DNA from: Haloarcula nitratireducens
Lineage (GTDB): Archaea; Halobacteriota; Halobacteria; Halobacteriales; Haloarculaceae
Direction: 5' to 3'
DNA length: 64,000 nt
Assembly (NCBI RefSeq): GCF_019599505.1
Contig: NZ_RKLT01000002.1
Span: forward strand, 1 to 64,000
The translations under genes were made by a program, and so were the position numbers. Of the stretch, positions 38,487 to 48,042 are shown piece by piece (the stretch's first letter is position 1; each line of letters opens with the position of its first letter). Under the pieces are notes generated by a model. The model ran no database searches, was not told the origin of the DNA, and saw only the letters and a program-made list of their open reading frames with translations.

Positions 38487-40664
38487 ATGAGACTAATTGT
38501 CAAGCCGCTCGACAGACAAAGTGCGGGGAAGGGTATCGCGGCGATCGACCGGGAGGCGATGGCAGAGCTCGGTATCGAAAACGGCGATTTCGTCGCTATC
38601 GAAGGCGAGAAGGGCGCTACAGTCGTCCGTGTCCGACAAGGACAGGCAGGCGAACGACAGCGCGGTATCGTCGGCATCGACGGCCAGACGCGCAAGACAA
38701 TCGGAGCGCGGCTCGACCGACTCGCTTCGGTTGAGGAAGCCGACGTAGATCCGGCGAATCGGTTATCGATCGCACTCCCCGACGGACTACAGATCCGCGG
38801 CGACCTCGCCCCGTATCTCCGCGAGAAGCTCGCCAACCGGGCCGTGCGGGCGGGACAGACAGTCCCGCTCTCGCTCGGCCTCGGCTCGGTGATGGGGCGT
38901 TCGAACCGCCGGATTCCAATTCGTATCGTCGAAACGGATCCCGAGGGGACCGTGGTCATCACGCAGTCGACCGACGTCGAGGTGGCCGAGCAGTCCGCCG
39001 AATCCGTCGACGACGCCCGCGATGTCGAGGCGGCTGACAGCCCAGAATCGCCGAGCGTTACCTACGAGGACGTCGGCGGACTCGACGACGAACTCGACCA
39101 GGTGCGGGAGATGATCGAACTCCCGATGACCCATCCCGAACTGTTTCAGGCGCTCGGTATCGAACCGCCACAGGGCGTCTTACTTCACGGCCCGCCCGGG
39201 ACGGGCAAAACGCTGATCGCGAAGGCAGTCGCCAACGAGATCGATGCCAACTTCTCGACGATTTCCGGCCCGGAGATCATGTCGAAATACCACGGCGAAA
39301 GCGAGGAGCGACTCCGCGAAGTCTTCGAGGAGGCCGGCGAAAACGAGCCGTCGATCATCTTTATCGACGAGATCGACTCTATCGCCCCGAAGCGAGACGA
39401 CACCCAAGGTGAGGTCGAGCGACGAGTGGTGGCGCAGTTGCTCTCCCTAATGGATGGGCTGGAAGACCGGGGTCAAGTGACGGTTATCGGGACGACCAAC
39501 CGTGTCGATTCGATCGACAACGCGCTCAGGCGAGGCGGGCGGTTCGACCGCGAGATCGAGATCGGAGTCCCGGACACCGAAGGCCGACACGAGGTGCTCC
39601 AGATCCATACCCGAGAGATGCCTATCGCCGACGACGTGGATCTCGAGCAATACGCCGACAACACGCACGGCTTCGTCGGCGCAGACCTCGAAAGCCTCGT
39701 TCGCGAGGCGGCGATGAACGCGCTCCGGCGAGTCCGCCCGGATCTGGATCTCGAAGGCGACGAGATCAGCGCCGAGACGCTCGAAACGCTCGAGGTCACT
39801 GAAAAAGACCTCCGGTCGGCACTTCGAGAGATTGATCCCAGCGCGCTCAGAGAGGTTTTCGTCGAGAAGCCCGACGTCTCCTGGGACGACGTGGGTGGGC
39901 TCGCAGAGACCAAAGAACGGCTACAGGAGGCCATCGAGTGGCCCCTTGCCTATCCGGATGCGTACAAACGCGTCGACCTCCAGTCGACGAAGGGGATCCT
40001 GCTCCACGGGCCGCCCGGCACGGGGAAGACGCTCTTAGCGAAGGCCGTCGCAAACGAAGCCCAATCCAACTTCATCTCGGTGAAGGGGCCGGAGCTGTTC
40101 GATAAGTACGTCGGTGAAAGCGAGAAGGGCGTCCGGGAGATCTTCGAGAAGGCGCGTTCGAACGCACCGACAGTGATCTTTTTCGACGAGATCGACGCCA
40201 TCGCCAGCAAGCGTGGCAGCGGTGGTGGGGACAATCAGGTCGGTGAACGCGTCGTCTCGCAATTGCTGACTGAACTGGACGGGCTGGAAGAGCTAGAGGA
40301 CGTGGTCGTCATCGCGGCCACGAACCGACCGGACCTCATCGACGACGCTCTCACGCGCGCCGGCCGGATCGAGCGTAAGATCGAGGTCGGCGCTCCTGAC
40401 GAGGAGACCCGACGGGAAATCCTGACGATTCACACCCGCAACCGCCCACTGGCCGACGATGTCGACCTCGACAAGATAGCCGCCGAGATGGACGGCTTCG
40501 TGGGTGCCGACGTAGCAGCCTTGTGTCGGGGAGCGGCGACCGCCGCCGTCCGTGAACACGTCCGCTCACACGCCAGCGGCGAACCGACTGCGGTCGAGGA
40601 GATCGTCCTCACCCAGGCGCATTTCGAATCGGCACTCGAGGAGATCACCGCGGACAACGAGTGA
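38487..40664 (+). CDS. Cdc48/VAT-type AAA+ ATPase
   Basis: 725 residues: N domain ([21 protein letters not shown] onward, double-psi barrel), D1 with Walker A GPPGTGKT from 235 and [15 protein letters not shown]2 with Walker A from 508 and [14 protein letters not shown], each with an arginine-finger region. The double-ring unfoldase pulls proteins out of complexes and feeds the proteasome. Start ATG 38487 matches the conserved N-domain beginning. Haloarchaea usually encode several paralogues. Third-position bases appear less GC-skewed than in neighbours, and an unusually AT-rich region precedes it. Confidence 0.95.
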   Translation: MRLIVKPLDRQSAGKGIAAIDREAMAELGIENGDFVAIEGEKGATVVRVRQGQAGERQRGIVGIDGQTRKTIGARLDRLASVEEADVDPANRLSIALPDGLQIRGDLAPYLREKLANRAVRAGQTVPLSLGLGSVMGRSNRRIPIRIVETDPEGTVVITQSTDVEVAEQSAESVDDARDVEAADSPESPSVTYEDVGGLDDELDQVREMIELPMTHPELFQALGIEPPQGVLLHGPPGTGKTLIAKAVANEIDANFSTISGPEIMSKYHGESEERLREVFEEAGENEPSIIFIDEIDSIAPKRDDTQGEVERRVVAQLLSLMDGLEDRGQVTVIGTTNRVDSIDNALRRGGRFDREIEIGVPDTEGRHEVLQIHTREMPIADDVDLEQYADNTHGFVGADLESLVREAAMNALRRVRPDLDLEGDEISAETLETLEVTEKDLRSALREIDPSALREVFVEKPDVSWDDVGGLAETKERLQEAIEWPLAYPDAYKRVDLQSTKGILLHGPPGTGKTLLAKAVANEAQSNFISVKGPELFDKYVGESEKGVREIFEKARSNAPTVIFFDEIDAIASKRGSGGGDNQVGERVVSQLLTELDGLEELEDVVVIAATNRPDLIDDALTRAGRIERKIEVGAPDEETRREILTIHTRNRPLADDVDLDKIAAEMDGFVGADVAALCRGAATAAVREHVRSHASGEPTAVEEIVLTQAHFESALEEITADNE

Positions 40665-40802
40665 CCCTCGGACCAGTCCTTTCCCATTCCGCGGTGGCGG
40701 GCGATTTAACTCTGCATGTCGTAATAAACTCGCGTGCGATATCAGGGGCGTTTAGATATACCCCTGCACCGTCTGTTGGCTCCTGATCGTTATGCGGCAG
40801 AA

Positions 40803-40877
40803 CGGGCGCTGAGGGATTTGAACCCCCGACGGTTTGGTCCGAAGCCAAGCACTCTGTCCAGGCTGAGCTAAGCGCCC
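40803..40877 (-). tRNA. tRNA-Arg (anticodon TCG)
   Basis: Minus-strand cloverleaf: acceptor GGGCGCT paired with AGCGCCC, D stem GCTC/GAGT, anticodon loop CTTCGGA (stem TTGG/CCAA; the outermost C27-A43 pair is a mismatch), variable loop CCGTC, T arm with TTCAAAT. Positions 34-36 read TCG, giving Arg (CGA codons). No intron; CCA not encoded. TATA box GGTTTAAACC lies about 30 bases upstream (40904-40913). The anticodon call depends on the loop register stated here. Confidence 0.88.
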
Positions 40878-40903
40878 TGTGTTCAGACATAATCCACCAG
40901 TCC

Positions 40904-40913
40904 GGTTTAAACC
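40904..40913 (-). promoter_or_regulatory. tRNA-Arg TATA box
   Basis: Palindromic GGTTTAAACC; its centre is 31 bases from the mature tRNA 5' end, so transcription should start about 5 bases before the tRNA. Confidence 0.65.
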
Positions 40914-41073
40914 AACCGATTCGCTTCCGTCGGTCGCCGTGAGGCAACAGGTCGCCATCTCGAGCGCGCTTGTCTAAATTTCTATCGGTTAGGAAAGGAA
41001 TATATATTGGTGCGGAGAGAGACGAACGTCGCTGGCGCGCCGATGGAGAGCCGAGCGAGCGCCGATCACTGTA

Positions 41074-41709
41074 ATGTACGACCTTGGACCCCGTTTCACG
41101 GAGACGTCGGTCGAGCCCGGGGCGAATCTCCTCCTCCGCGGCCCGCCACTGACGGGTAAACGCCAGTTAGCCACGGAGATTCTCGCCGCTGGAGCGGCGA
41201 CTACCGAAGGGACGGTCGTCGTCTCGACCCGCCATAGCGCCGAGCGAATCCGAACCGACTACCGCACGCTCTTCGACGAGCCGGCGATAGATACCGTCGG
41301 AATCGTCGACGCCGTCACACGACACAGAGGCCACGCGGTTGAACCGGACGGCTACACGAAATACGTCTCCTCGCCGAGAGATCTGACCGAACTGGGGGTC
41401 AAATTCGCCGAGTTCGTCCGGTCGTACTACGTCGAGGGGCGGGTCGAACGGATGTGCGCGTTCCTCGATTCGCTCACGACGCTGCTGCTGTACACTACTC
41501 TCCAGACCGTGTTCCGGTTCACGCACGTCTTCGCGTCGCGCGTCGAGAACGCCGACGCGCTGGGGCTGTACACCATCGAATCGACGGTCCACGACGGGGA
41601 GACCCTCGATGCGCTTACGAAACTGTTCGACGGGACGATAACGGTAGACAACGCGGGGACGGCGACGCTATCCGGGGCGGCGTTCGACGACCGAACGGTC
41701 GACCTGTAG
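41074..41709 (+). CDS. RecA-superfamily ATPase-like protein (KaiC/RAD55-like)
   Basis: 211 residues with P-loop GPPLTGKR (about 23-30) and the strand EGTVVVSTRHSAERI typical of KaiC/RAD55-type proteins; CAFLDSLTTLLLYTTLQTVFRFTHVF corresponds to the Walker B region. Haloarchaea have many such paralogues (DUF7504 from memory), believed to act in signalling near histidine kinases, though none is adjacent here. ATG 41074. Confidence 0.75.
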   Translation: MYDLGPRFTETSVEPGANLLLRGPPLTGKRQLATEILAAGAATTEGTVVVSTRHSAERIRTDYRTLFDEPAIDTVGIVDAVTRHRGHAVEPDGYTKYVSSPRDLTELGVKFAEFVRSYYVEGRVERMCAFLDSLTTLLLYTTLQTVFRFTHVFASRVENADALGLYTIESTVHDGETLDALTKLFDGTITVDNAGTATLSGAAFDDRTVDL

Positions 41710-41799
41710 GCGACGGGTCGCGCGGATTCTCGTGGCTCGTCTCGGTGATCCGCCGTCACAGGGTCGGTGGATACCGGGAAATGGCGACGGCCGTCCGTC

Positions 41800-42123
41800 T
41801 CAGTCGTCGCTCGACTTCGCGTCCGCCTCTGTCTCTCCCGTCTCCGCGGCCGCGTCCGACTCCGCCGTCGAGCCTTCGGCGTCCTCGATGAGCGCGTCGG
41901 TGAGGACGGCTTCGGTGTCGACGCCCTGTTCGTCCGCGATCGCTTCGAGCAGCGCTCGCTGCTCGTCCAGCCGACCGTCGATCTCGTCGACACAGCTGTT
42001 GGTCGCTTCGACCGTGCCGCGGAGGTCCTGTAGCTGTGCTTTGAGTTCGTTGACCTTCGTATAGAGGTCGTCGGCGATGTCGGCGACTTTCTGTAGCTTC
42101 TTCGCCGTCGAACCAAATCCCAT
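41800..42123 (-). CDS. DUF5798 family coiled-coil protein
   Basis: 107 residues from ATG 42123: MGFGSTAKKLQKVADIADDLYTKVNELKAQLQDL begins a long amphipathic helix, followed by an acidic, Ala/Glu-rich tail (AAAETGETEADAKSSDD). The first 70 residues look like a coiled coil. This matches the haloarchaeal DUF5798 family; function unknown. A frame two codons longer (MLMGFG) is possible. Confidence 0.82.
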   Translation of the reverse strand: MGFGSTAKKLQKVADIADDLYTKVNELKAQLQDLRGTVEATNSCVDEIDGRLDEQRALLEAIADEQGVDTEAVLTDALIEDAEGSTAESDAAAETGETEADAKSSDD

Positions 42124-42202
42124 GAGCATGGGTACGAACAGTAGCCATTTCGTCGTTTCGCTCGAACGTCGCCGTTAAGACGCCGCCGTTCGGACTGTCG
42201 CT

Positions 42203-42616
42203 ATGGACGACTTGCGGACCGCGCCGACCGTCGGCATCGTCGGCTGTGTGCTCTACCTCGTCGCGCTCGCGGTGCCGTACCTCCTCGTCGAGACGACGAG
42301 CGCCGTCGGAGCGTACTACGATTCCGGTGCCCTCTCTCCGGTGATCCCGGGCGTCTTCGCGCTCGTCGCGATCATCGTCTTCGCCGCCGGTCGCGAGGGG
42401 CGGACGGACCCGAGCGTCGCCGCCGGAGCCGCTATCGTGCTCGGGCTGTTCATCGTCGGTCTCACTCTCCTGTGGGCGACGACAGTTCCGGTGAGTCTGG
42501 TACTCGGACTGACCGAATCGACGCTCATCGAGCACCACCGTTGGGCAGTGGTCGTCGTCGCCCTCTTCGTTCCGCTCGGCGCGGCGTGGTTCGCCCGCGC
42601 GCTGCGGCTCTTCTGA
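42203..42616 (+). CDS. four-TM haloarchaeal membrane protein
   Basis: 137 residues with four hydrophobic segments (about 10-30, 46-64, 72-98 and 112-133), starting MDDLRTAPTVGIVGCVLYLVALAVPYLLVE. It resembles a haloarchaea-only membrane family (possibly DUF7548, from memory). Function unknown. It is divergent from the DUF5798 gene and followed by the SRP RNA promoter. Confidence 0.72.
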   Translation: MDDLRTAPTVGIVGCVLYLVALAVPYLLVETTSAVGAYYDSGALSPVIPGVFALVAIIVFAAGREGRTDPSVAAGAAIVLGLFIVGLTLLWATTVPVSLVLGLTESTLIEHHRWAVVVVALFVPLGAAWFARALRLF

Positions 42617-42673
42617 GACTCTTCTGAGACCGTCGGCGGCGATCCGGGCGCAGTCCCCCGATGTTCCGAAAGG

Positions 42674-42682
42674 CCCTTATGT
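42674..42682 (+). promoter_or_regulatory. SRP RNA TATA box
   Basis: CCCTTATGTGG segment centred near 42678, about 28-31 bases before the predicted 7S RNA start; a canonical archaeal spacing. Confidence 0.55.
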
Positions 42683-42708
42683 GGCGGCGGCGGATTTTCG
42701 GCGTGGAC

Positions 42709-43010
42709 TAGGCCGAGGGGCTTGGCCCCCCTCGACACCCGCACTATGGTCATCAGCGGGGGCCGAAACCCGGGGGCGTCCGGTCAGACGGACGTGGACC
42801 CCGTGAGCCAACGTAGAAGCCTCGTCCCACGGGGACGGCGGTCCGCGTGGTCGCATCTGCAGGGATGCGCCCACGCGGTTAGTCGATGGCAGCCCGCCAG
42901 GCACGGAAGTGAGCAGCGGACCATCGAACACCCGTCGCTCGTGGGGTCGCGGGGTGGAGGAGGCAAACGGGATTACCCACGTCCGAACGCCGGGCAAACC
43001 CGGGGTCCAT
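42709..43010 (+). ncRNA. ffs: signal recognition particle 7S RNA
   Basis: Starts TAGGCCGAGGGGCTTGG, as in other haloarchaeal 7S RNAs, and carries the SRP54-binding helix 8 motif with GGAAGTGAGCAG (about 42904-42916) inside CCCGCCAGGCAC, and the conserved GGAGGCAAACGGGATTACCC near the 3' end. Length about 300 nt fits the archaeal form with helices 1-8. Forms SRP with SRP19 and SRP54 to target membrane proteins. The 3' end is approximate; T-rich sequence at 43008-43030 probably ends transcription. Confidence 0.93.
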
Positions 43011-43333
43011 TCCATTCATTCGATATTCCTCCCGGTAGCGACGCCGCCGTTACCGCGGTAAGTGTCATCGGACCTACTCTCGTCTTGTCGGAATCGCGAG
43101 GGTGTTCACTGACTGCGGACGCTAGGTTCTACCGGACCGGGCGTCACGGTACCGGTCAACACCGGCGGTTCCGACCGGCCGACTCACGGCATTATAACGG
43201 TCTTTACTGTCGTTTCTCGGAGACCGACACCACTGAGCGAGGTCGGGTTCCGCGAATAACACGTAACTAACTGAGCTACGATCGGGTGAGACTGGCCATT
43301 AGTATATTCTAACTTACACTATGCAGGTCAGCC
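43011..43333. other. intergenic region after SRP RNA
   Basis: About 320 bases with no supported gene. Contains the T-rich SRP RNA end and, at 43299-43312, a TATA-like stretch (TTAGTATATTCT) about 26-30 bases before the small membrane gene at 43334. Confidence 0.5.
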
Positions 43334-43501
43334 ATGGAGATAGTCCACTGGACCGTGTTCACCTCGCTGTTCACCGTCGGAACGCTCCCGCTGATAATCA
43401 CGCTTACCACGCAGTTCGCGCCGATTATTCTCGCGGGAGTGTTCTTCTCGGTTCTCGGGTTCAGTGTCGCCGCATACCACGAACACGAACGCGGACGATA
43501 A
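43334..43501 (+). CDS. small membrane protein, 55 aa
   Basis: ATG 43334 to TAA 43499-43501: MEIVHWTVFTSLFTVG leads into two hydrophobic helices separated by TTQFAP, ending in a charged AAYHEHERGR. A TATA-like element ends about 22 bases before the start. Hydrophobic pattern and promoter position favour a real gene; no homologous family is recognised. An ATG at 43321 is in another frame. Confidence 0.55.
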   Translation: MEIVHWTVFTSLFTVGTLPLIITLTTQFAPIILAGVFFSVLGFSVAAYHEHERGR

Positions 43502-43597
43502 CCTCCTCCTTGAGTTCGGGCGATCGACTCGCCAACGGCACCGAAATCTTGCGACGCTACCAAGCGACGGACGACGGGACAGTGACTTCCAGTTCCG

Positions 43598-44272
43598 TTA
43601 GCGGTTCGTTACCCGAACGGAAGCGAACAATCCCTCTCCGACGGGGAGCACGGTCGTCTCGAAATCGGGGTCGTCTCGGACGTGTTCGAAGTAGGTTCCG
43701 AGTTCGTCGGCGGACGAACCGGGTTCTGCGACGGCATCGTCCGTTAGTCGTCTCTCTAACTCCGCGGGGTCCATTTCAGCGGTGTGCAAGACGTTGTCCG
43801 CGACGATCAGACCTCCGGGTCGGACCTTCTCACGGACAGCCTCGAACGCGTCGACGTACCGGTCGTTCTCGTGGTCCAGAAGTACCATATCGAACGGTCC
43901 GTCGTACCGCTCGACGACGTCGAGGGCGTCGCCGAGTTCGAAGACGGCCCGGTCGTCGTACCCGCCGCGTTCGAAGTACTCCCGCGCCAGTTCGAGTTCG
44001 TCTTCATCTACTTCCGTGAGGACGATCGTCCCGTCGCTCCCGACGACGGGCGCGAGCCAATACGCTGAGTAACCGAAGCCAGACCCGAACTCGAACACCG
44101 ATGTCGCGCTCTCGAGGCGGGCGAACAGACGGAGAGTCGATCCCACCTCGTTGCCGACCGTCGGAAACCCCTCTGTCTCGGCGCGTTTCTCCATCGCTTC
44201 GACGACCGGGTCCGCCGCAGGACTCGTGAGCGAGAGGAGCCGATCCACCGATTCCGTGTGAAGCATCGACAT
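43598..44272 (-). CDS. O-methyltransferase family 3
   Basis: 224 residues. Motif I VFEFGSGFGYSAYWLAPVV, acidic strand TIVLTEVDEDELELA, FDMVLLDHENDRYVDAFE and IVADNVLHTAE match the catechol/caffeoyl-CoA O-methyltransferase group, which methylates hydroxyl groups using SAM and a divalent metal (metal-site D-H-E and D-N visible). Acceptor unknown; hydroxylated aromatics possible. Start ATG 44272 (MSMLHTESVDRLL). Confidence 0.85.
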   Translation of the reverse strand: MSMLHTESVDRLLSLTSPAADPVVEAMEKRAETEGFPTVGNEVGSTLRLFARLESATSVFEFGSGFGYSAYWLAPVVGSDGTIVLTEVDEDELELAREYFERGGYDDRAVFELGDALDVVERYDGPFDMVLLDHENDRYVDAFEAVREKVRPGGLIVADNVLHTAEMDPAELERRLTDDAVAEPGSSADELGTYFEHVRDDPDFETTVLPVGEGLFASVRVTNR

Positions 44273-44392
44273 AGTACGTCCCCGTACTCCCGACACCTAT
44301 ATTTCAGTGCTGCAGTATCCCTCGCCGCGAGAACGGGCCGTCCACTCGCTCTGTAACCGAAACGAAAGCGGCTTCGAGATAACGCAGGTCGC

Positions 44393-45277
44393 TCAGTCGT
44401 CCGCGGGTTCGACGACGCCGTCCATCCCGGCCAGTTCGAGGCCGCCGCCGACGGTGCGGTTCGGGTAGGGGATGTCGATGCCCTCCTCGTCGAACCGTTC
44501 CTTCACGGCCTGGACGTACTCGCCGCGGGTCTTTATGAAGTCCGCGCGACTGGGGTTGTCGATCCAGATTCGGGACTGCAGGCCCACGGAGGAGTCGCCG
44601 AGTTCGATGAGCCGAACCGAGGGCGCGGGGTCGTCTAAGATGTCGACGTGTTTGTGGGCCTCGTCGATGATGATGTCGGTCGCCTTGTCGATGTCGTCGT
44701 CGTAGCCGATGCCGAAGACGAACTTCAGGCGGAGCTGGTCCTTGGCGACGGGGTTCTTGATGACGCCGTCGGTGAGTTGCGAGTTCGGGACCGTCAGGAG
44801 TTCGTTGTCGAAGGTCCGGACGCGGGACACCCGCAGGCTGATGTCCTCGACGACGCCGGCGTGGTCGTCCCACTCGATCCAGTCGCCGATGCGAAAGGGC
44901 TTGTCGGTGAAGATGAAGACGCCGGCGACGAAGTTCGAGATGGTGTCCTGCATGGCGAGACCGAGCGCGAGCGTCGCCGCGGCGGCGATGGTCGCGAGCG
45001 ACTGCAGGAAGTCACCGTACTGCGCGAAGCCGAACGCCACCGCGACGGCGACGAAGACGATGGCGATGAGCGTGAGTTTCTTTATCGGGTTTCGCGCGTG
45101 TTTATCGAGGTCTCGGGACTGGAGCGAGCGGTCGACGATGGGGACGACGATGGCCCGCCCGAGCAGATAGACCGCGAAGAAGACGGCGAAGAAGACGATG
45201 CCCTGGGCCAGCGTCCCCGCGAGCCCCTCCGGCATGAACCGCTCTAAGAGGTTGGCGACCGGCGCGACCTGCATCAT
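44393..45277 (-). CDS. mechanosensitive channel, MscS family
   Basis: 294 residues. N-terminal TM helices (GIVFFAVFFAVYLLGRAIVVPIV and TLIAIVFVAVAVAFGFAQYG), the pore-lining Ala/Gly-rich TM3 LATIAAAATLALGLAMQDTISNFVAGVFI, then the beta domain IGDWIEWDDHAGVVEDISLRVSRVRTFDNELLTVPN. It releases solutes at hypo-osmotic shock. Start MM at 45277 overlaps the YhbY stop (ATGA), so it is translationally coupled in the order RNase P component 4, YhbY, MscS. Confidence 0.93.
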   Translation of the reverse strand: MMQVAPVANLLERFMPEGLAGTLAQGIVFFAVFFAVYLLGRAIVVPIVDRSLQSRDLDKHARNPIKKLTLIAIVFVAVAVAFGFAQYGDFLQSLATIAAAATLALGLAMQDTISNFVAGVFIFTDKPFRIGDWIEWDDHAGVVEDISLRVSRVRTFDNELLTVPNSQLTDGVIKNPVAKDQLRLKFVFGIGYDDDIDKATDIIIDEAHKHVDILDDPAPSVRLIELGDSSVGLQSRIWIDNPSRADFIKTRGEYVQAVKERFDEEGIDIPYPNRTVGGGLELAGMDGVVEPADD

Positions 45278-45522
45278 TTCTCGAACACCGCCGTGTGGCC
45301 CCGGACCTGGACGACCTCGGCGTTGACGTGTTCGGTGAGTTCCTCGGCCAGTTCCTCGCTGCTCGTACCGCCGCGGGCCGACCGGAGGAACCGAACTTTC
45401 ACGAACTGGCTCTCTTCGAGTTGGGAGTCCAGTTCGTCGACGACGGACTCGATGCCGTTCTTCCCGACGCGGAGCGTCGCGTCGAGGTCGTGTATCCGCT
45501 GTTCGCGCGATGTATCAGTCAT
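45274..45522 (-). CDS. YhbY/CRM-domain RNA-binding protein
   Basis: 82 residues: CRM fold with LRVGKNGIESVVDELDSQLEESQFVKVRFL and the GHTAVFEK ending. CRM proteins bind ribosomal precursors or introns; archaeal members probably assist ribosome assembly. Between RNase P component 4 (53-base gap) and mscS (4-base overlap) on the same strand. ATG 45522. Confidence 0.9.
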   Translation of the reverse strand: MTDTSREQRIHDLDATLRVGKNGIESVVDELDSQLEESQFVKVRFLRSARGGTSSEELAEELTEHVNAEVVQVRGHTAVFEK

Positions 45523-45575
45523 ATGCCCGAGATAAAGTCCGTGGGACCCATAAAACCAACAGTCACGGAAACCAC

Positions 45576-45863
45576 TCAGCGGTACGGGTATCGGGAGTGT
45601 TCGCCGCAGGAACAGGTGACGACGACGTGACCGGACTGGGTCCGGACGCGGGCGTTTCGGCCGGGGACGAGAAACGTATCGCAGGAGCGGCAGATAGACC
45701 GTTCGAACTCTCGCGGGAGGCGGAGTCGGTGGCGTTCGGCGATGCGCCGCGCCGTGCGGACGTACTCGCGGGCGCGGTCCTCGCGGCCCTCGCCGACCGC
45801 TTCGCGGGCCATCGCGCGGAGGCGGTCGATGCGCTCCCGGGCGATGGTCGTCTCGTCGGGCAT
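45576..45863 (-). CDS. rnp4: RNase P protein component 4 (Rpp21/Rpr2)
   Basis: 95 residues: basic helical N-terminal part (ERIDRLRAMAREAVGEGREDRAREYVRTARRIAERHRLRLP) and a zinc ribbon with CRSCDTFLVPG and CSCGEHSRYPYR (four Cys). It joins Rpp29 and the RNA subunit to process tRNA 5' ends. First gene of the operon with yhbY and mscS. ATG 45863, divergent from a glycosyltransferase gene. Confidence 0.93.
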   Translation of the reverse strand: MPDETTIARERIDRLRAMAREAVGEGREDRAREYVRTARRIAERHRLRLPREFERSICRSCDTFLVPGRNARVRTQSGHVVVTCSCGEHSRYPYR

Positions 45864-45963
45864 CGCCGGTACTGCGACCCGAATGCGGAAACCCCTTCCG
45901 AACCGCGAAACCCGCGGCGCCGGAGTCGGTACAGTTTTGCTCGCGGCGGCGGTCGGGCCGGGC

Positions 45964-47034
45964 GTGCGCGTCCTGAACTACCTCGAACTCGCCGACCAGT
46001 TAGAGCGGTCGGGCATCGCTACGTCGGTCGCCCACCAGCGACGGGCGCTCGCCGATACCGACGTCTCCGTGCTCACGACGCCGTGGGCCGACGGTCACCC
46101 CGCGTGGGCGCTCGGGGGCAACCTCGCCTTCGACGACCCGATCTTCCGGGAGTACGACGTCGCTCACTGCAACATGATCGGGCCGGGGTCGGTCGCCGTC
46201 GCCCGGCACGCGAACCGCAACGGCATTCCCCTCGTCCTCCACGCCCACGTCACCCGCGAGGATTTCGCGGGGAGTTTCCGAGGCTCGAATCTCGTGGCTC
46301 CGGCGCTCGGCGAGTACCTCGAGTGGTTCTACTCGCAGGCCGACCTCGTCCTCTGTCCCTCCGAGTACACGAAAGGCGTCCTCGAATCGTATCCCGTCGA
46401 CGCGCCAGTTCGCCCGGTCACGAACGGCGTCGATGCGGACCCCCTCACCGGATTCGAGTCGTTCCGCGAGGAGTACCGCGAGCGCTACGATTTGGACGGG
46501 ATGACCGTCTTCGCCGTCGGCAGCGTCTTCGAGCGCAAGGGGCTGACGACGTTCTGTGAACTCGCACAGCGGACCGACTACGACTTCGCCTGGTTCGGGA
46601 CCTACGACGACGGACCGCACGGGTCGAAAGCCGTCAGGCGCTGGACCTCGGATCCGCCCGAGAACGTGACGTTCACCGGGTGGGTCGAGGACATCCGCGG
46701 AGCGTACGGCGCGGGCGACGTCTTCCTCTTTCCCTCGAAGGTCGAGAATCAGGGGATCGTCGTCTTAGAGGCGATGGCCTGCGGGAAGGCCGTCGTCCTC
46801 TCCGACATTCCCGTCTTCCGCGAGTACTACGAAGACGGCCACGACTGCCTCATCTGCGAGGACGAAGCCGAGTTCGAGGCGGCGCTGAAACGCCTTGAAG
46901 ACGACCCCGAGCTCCGGGAGCGCTTGGGCGAGAACGCGAAGGAGACGGCCCGCGAACACGGACTCGACCGCGTCGGCGAACAGTTGGTCGCGGCGTACGA
47001 GGACGTGTGCGGAGTCGATCAAAGCCCGGTTTGA
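45964..47034 (+). CDS. glycosyltransferase family 4
   Basis: 356 residues. Start GTG at 45964 (RVLNYLELADQLERSGIATSV) is chosen because sequence before it is not protein-like and this is where homologues begin. GT-B features: YDVAHCNMIGPGSVAVARHANRNGIPLVLHAHVT, APVRPVTNGVDAD, VGSVFERKGLTTF and the donor-binding E-x7-E region VENQGIVVLEAMACGKAVVLSD. Cytosolic, transfers a nucleotide-sugar to a lipid or glycan acceptor, unknown. Another GT4 lies at 49475. Confidence 0.87.
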   Translation: MRVLNYLELADQLERSGIATSVAHQRRALADTDVSVLTTPWADGHPAWALGGNLAFDDPIFREYDVAHCNMIGPGSVAVARHANRNGIPLVLHAHVTREDFAGSFRGSNLVAPALGEYLEWFYSQADLVLCPSEYTKGVLESYPVDAPVRPVTNGVDADPLTGFESFREEYRERYDLDGMTVFAVGSVFERKGLTTFCELAQRTDYDFAWFGTYDDGPHGSKAVRRWTSDPPENVTFTGWVEDIRGAYGAGDVFLFPSKVENQGIVVLEAMACGKAVVLSDIPVFREYYEDGHDCLICEDEAEFEAALKRLEDDPELRERLGENAKETAREHGLDRVGEQLVAAYEDVCGVDQSPV

Positions 47035-47076
47035 GCGTCCGAGCGCTATTACCGTGTCGCTGCTCACAGGGCGACT

Positions 47077-48042
47077 ATGGACCGCCGCCGTTTCTTGGCC
47101 ACCGCCGGGTCCCTCCTGCCGACAGCCGCCGCCGGCTGTCTCTCCGGTGGCGCGGCCTCTGGTAACGACGCCGCGTACGGCGTCGCGGAACTGCCCGCCG
47201 CTCGAATAGCGATGACGCCGGTCGAAGACGTCGCCCTCGCCGAGCGCGTCACCTACTCGGTGGACGAGAGCGAGGACCGCGCCGAACTTCTCGACCGCAT
47301 CCTGGACGGCGGAGCGACCGTCGAGCGGACTCGGCCGCCGCTTCCCGAAGGCCGTCACATTAACTACCGGGACGCGGTGTACGTCCTCGACCACGAAGTC
47401 GTCGAGACGACGCCGGGGACGACGTACTCCGTGCGGGTCGATATCCCCCAAGAGACCGTTACCGACTCGCGGTCGGTCGGGTTTTCCGCCCTCCCGGCCG
47501 TCGACCGCGAGCGGTTCGCCGCGAAGGGATTGGCCGACGGCGACCCCGTCGGCGTCGGGACGGCGTTTCACTACACCGACGCAGAGACCGAGGCGTCGGT
47601 ACTGGTCCCCGAATCGGAGTACGAGGCCATCGTCTGGGAGAGCGGTTCGAAAGCCGAGTGGGCCGTAGACGACAGCTACGACGCGCCGCTGTACGCCTAC
47701 GAGTACGCGGTCGAAGAGGTGGCGACGGTCGCCGAGTACGGTCGGCGAATGCGTGAGGCGGTCGCGTTCGAACTAACCGACCTGACGTCGGCACAGCGGG
47801 AGGTCGTCGAGGCCGCGATCTCGACCGAGAGGGGGTATTCGGTCGGACCCGACGAGACCGTTCCCGACGCCGTTCGCTCGCTCATCGAGCGGTTCCGCGA
47901 CCAGAAGCAGGCCCACGCGCTCGATGGAACCGGCGAGGACGACCTCAACGGGCGATATCTCGTCGGCTACGATGGGGCGGTCTACTGGACGCGACTGTCC
48001 ATCCGGGAAGCGCGGCTGCCGACGGCGACGGCCGCCGAGTGA
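47077..48042 (+). CDS. haloarchaeal Tat lipoprotein, unknown function
   Basis: 321 residues. Leader MDRRRFLATAGSLLPTAAAGC with twin Arg and a lipobox Cys at position 21: Tat-exported and lipid-anchored. The mature part (VAELPAARIAMTPVEDVALAERVTYSV ...) is a conserved haloarchaeal family without a defined function. Convergent with an MFS transporter with no gap between the stops. Confidence 0.78.
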   Translation: MDRRRFLATAGSLLPTAAAGCLSGGAASGNDAAYGVAELPAARIAMTPVEDVALAERVTYSVDESEDRAELLDRILDGGATVERTRPPLPEGRHINYRDAVYVLDHEVVETTPGTTYSVRVDIPQETVTDSRSVGFSALPAVDRERFAAKGLADGDPVGVGTAFHYTDAETEASVLVPESEYEAIVWESGSKAEWAVDDSYDAPLYAYEYAVEEVATVAEYGRRMREAVAFELTDLTSAQREVVEAAISTERGYSVGPDETVPDAVRSLIERFRDQKQAHALDGTGEDDLNGRYLVGYDGAVYWTRLSIREARLPTATAAE

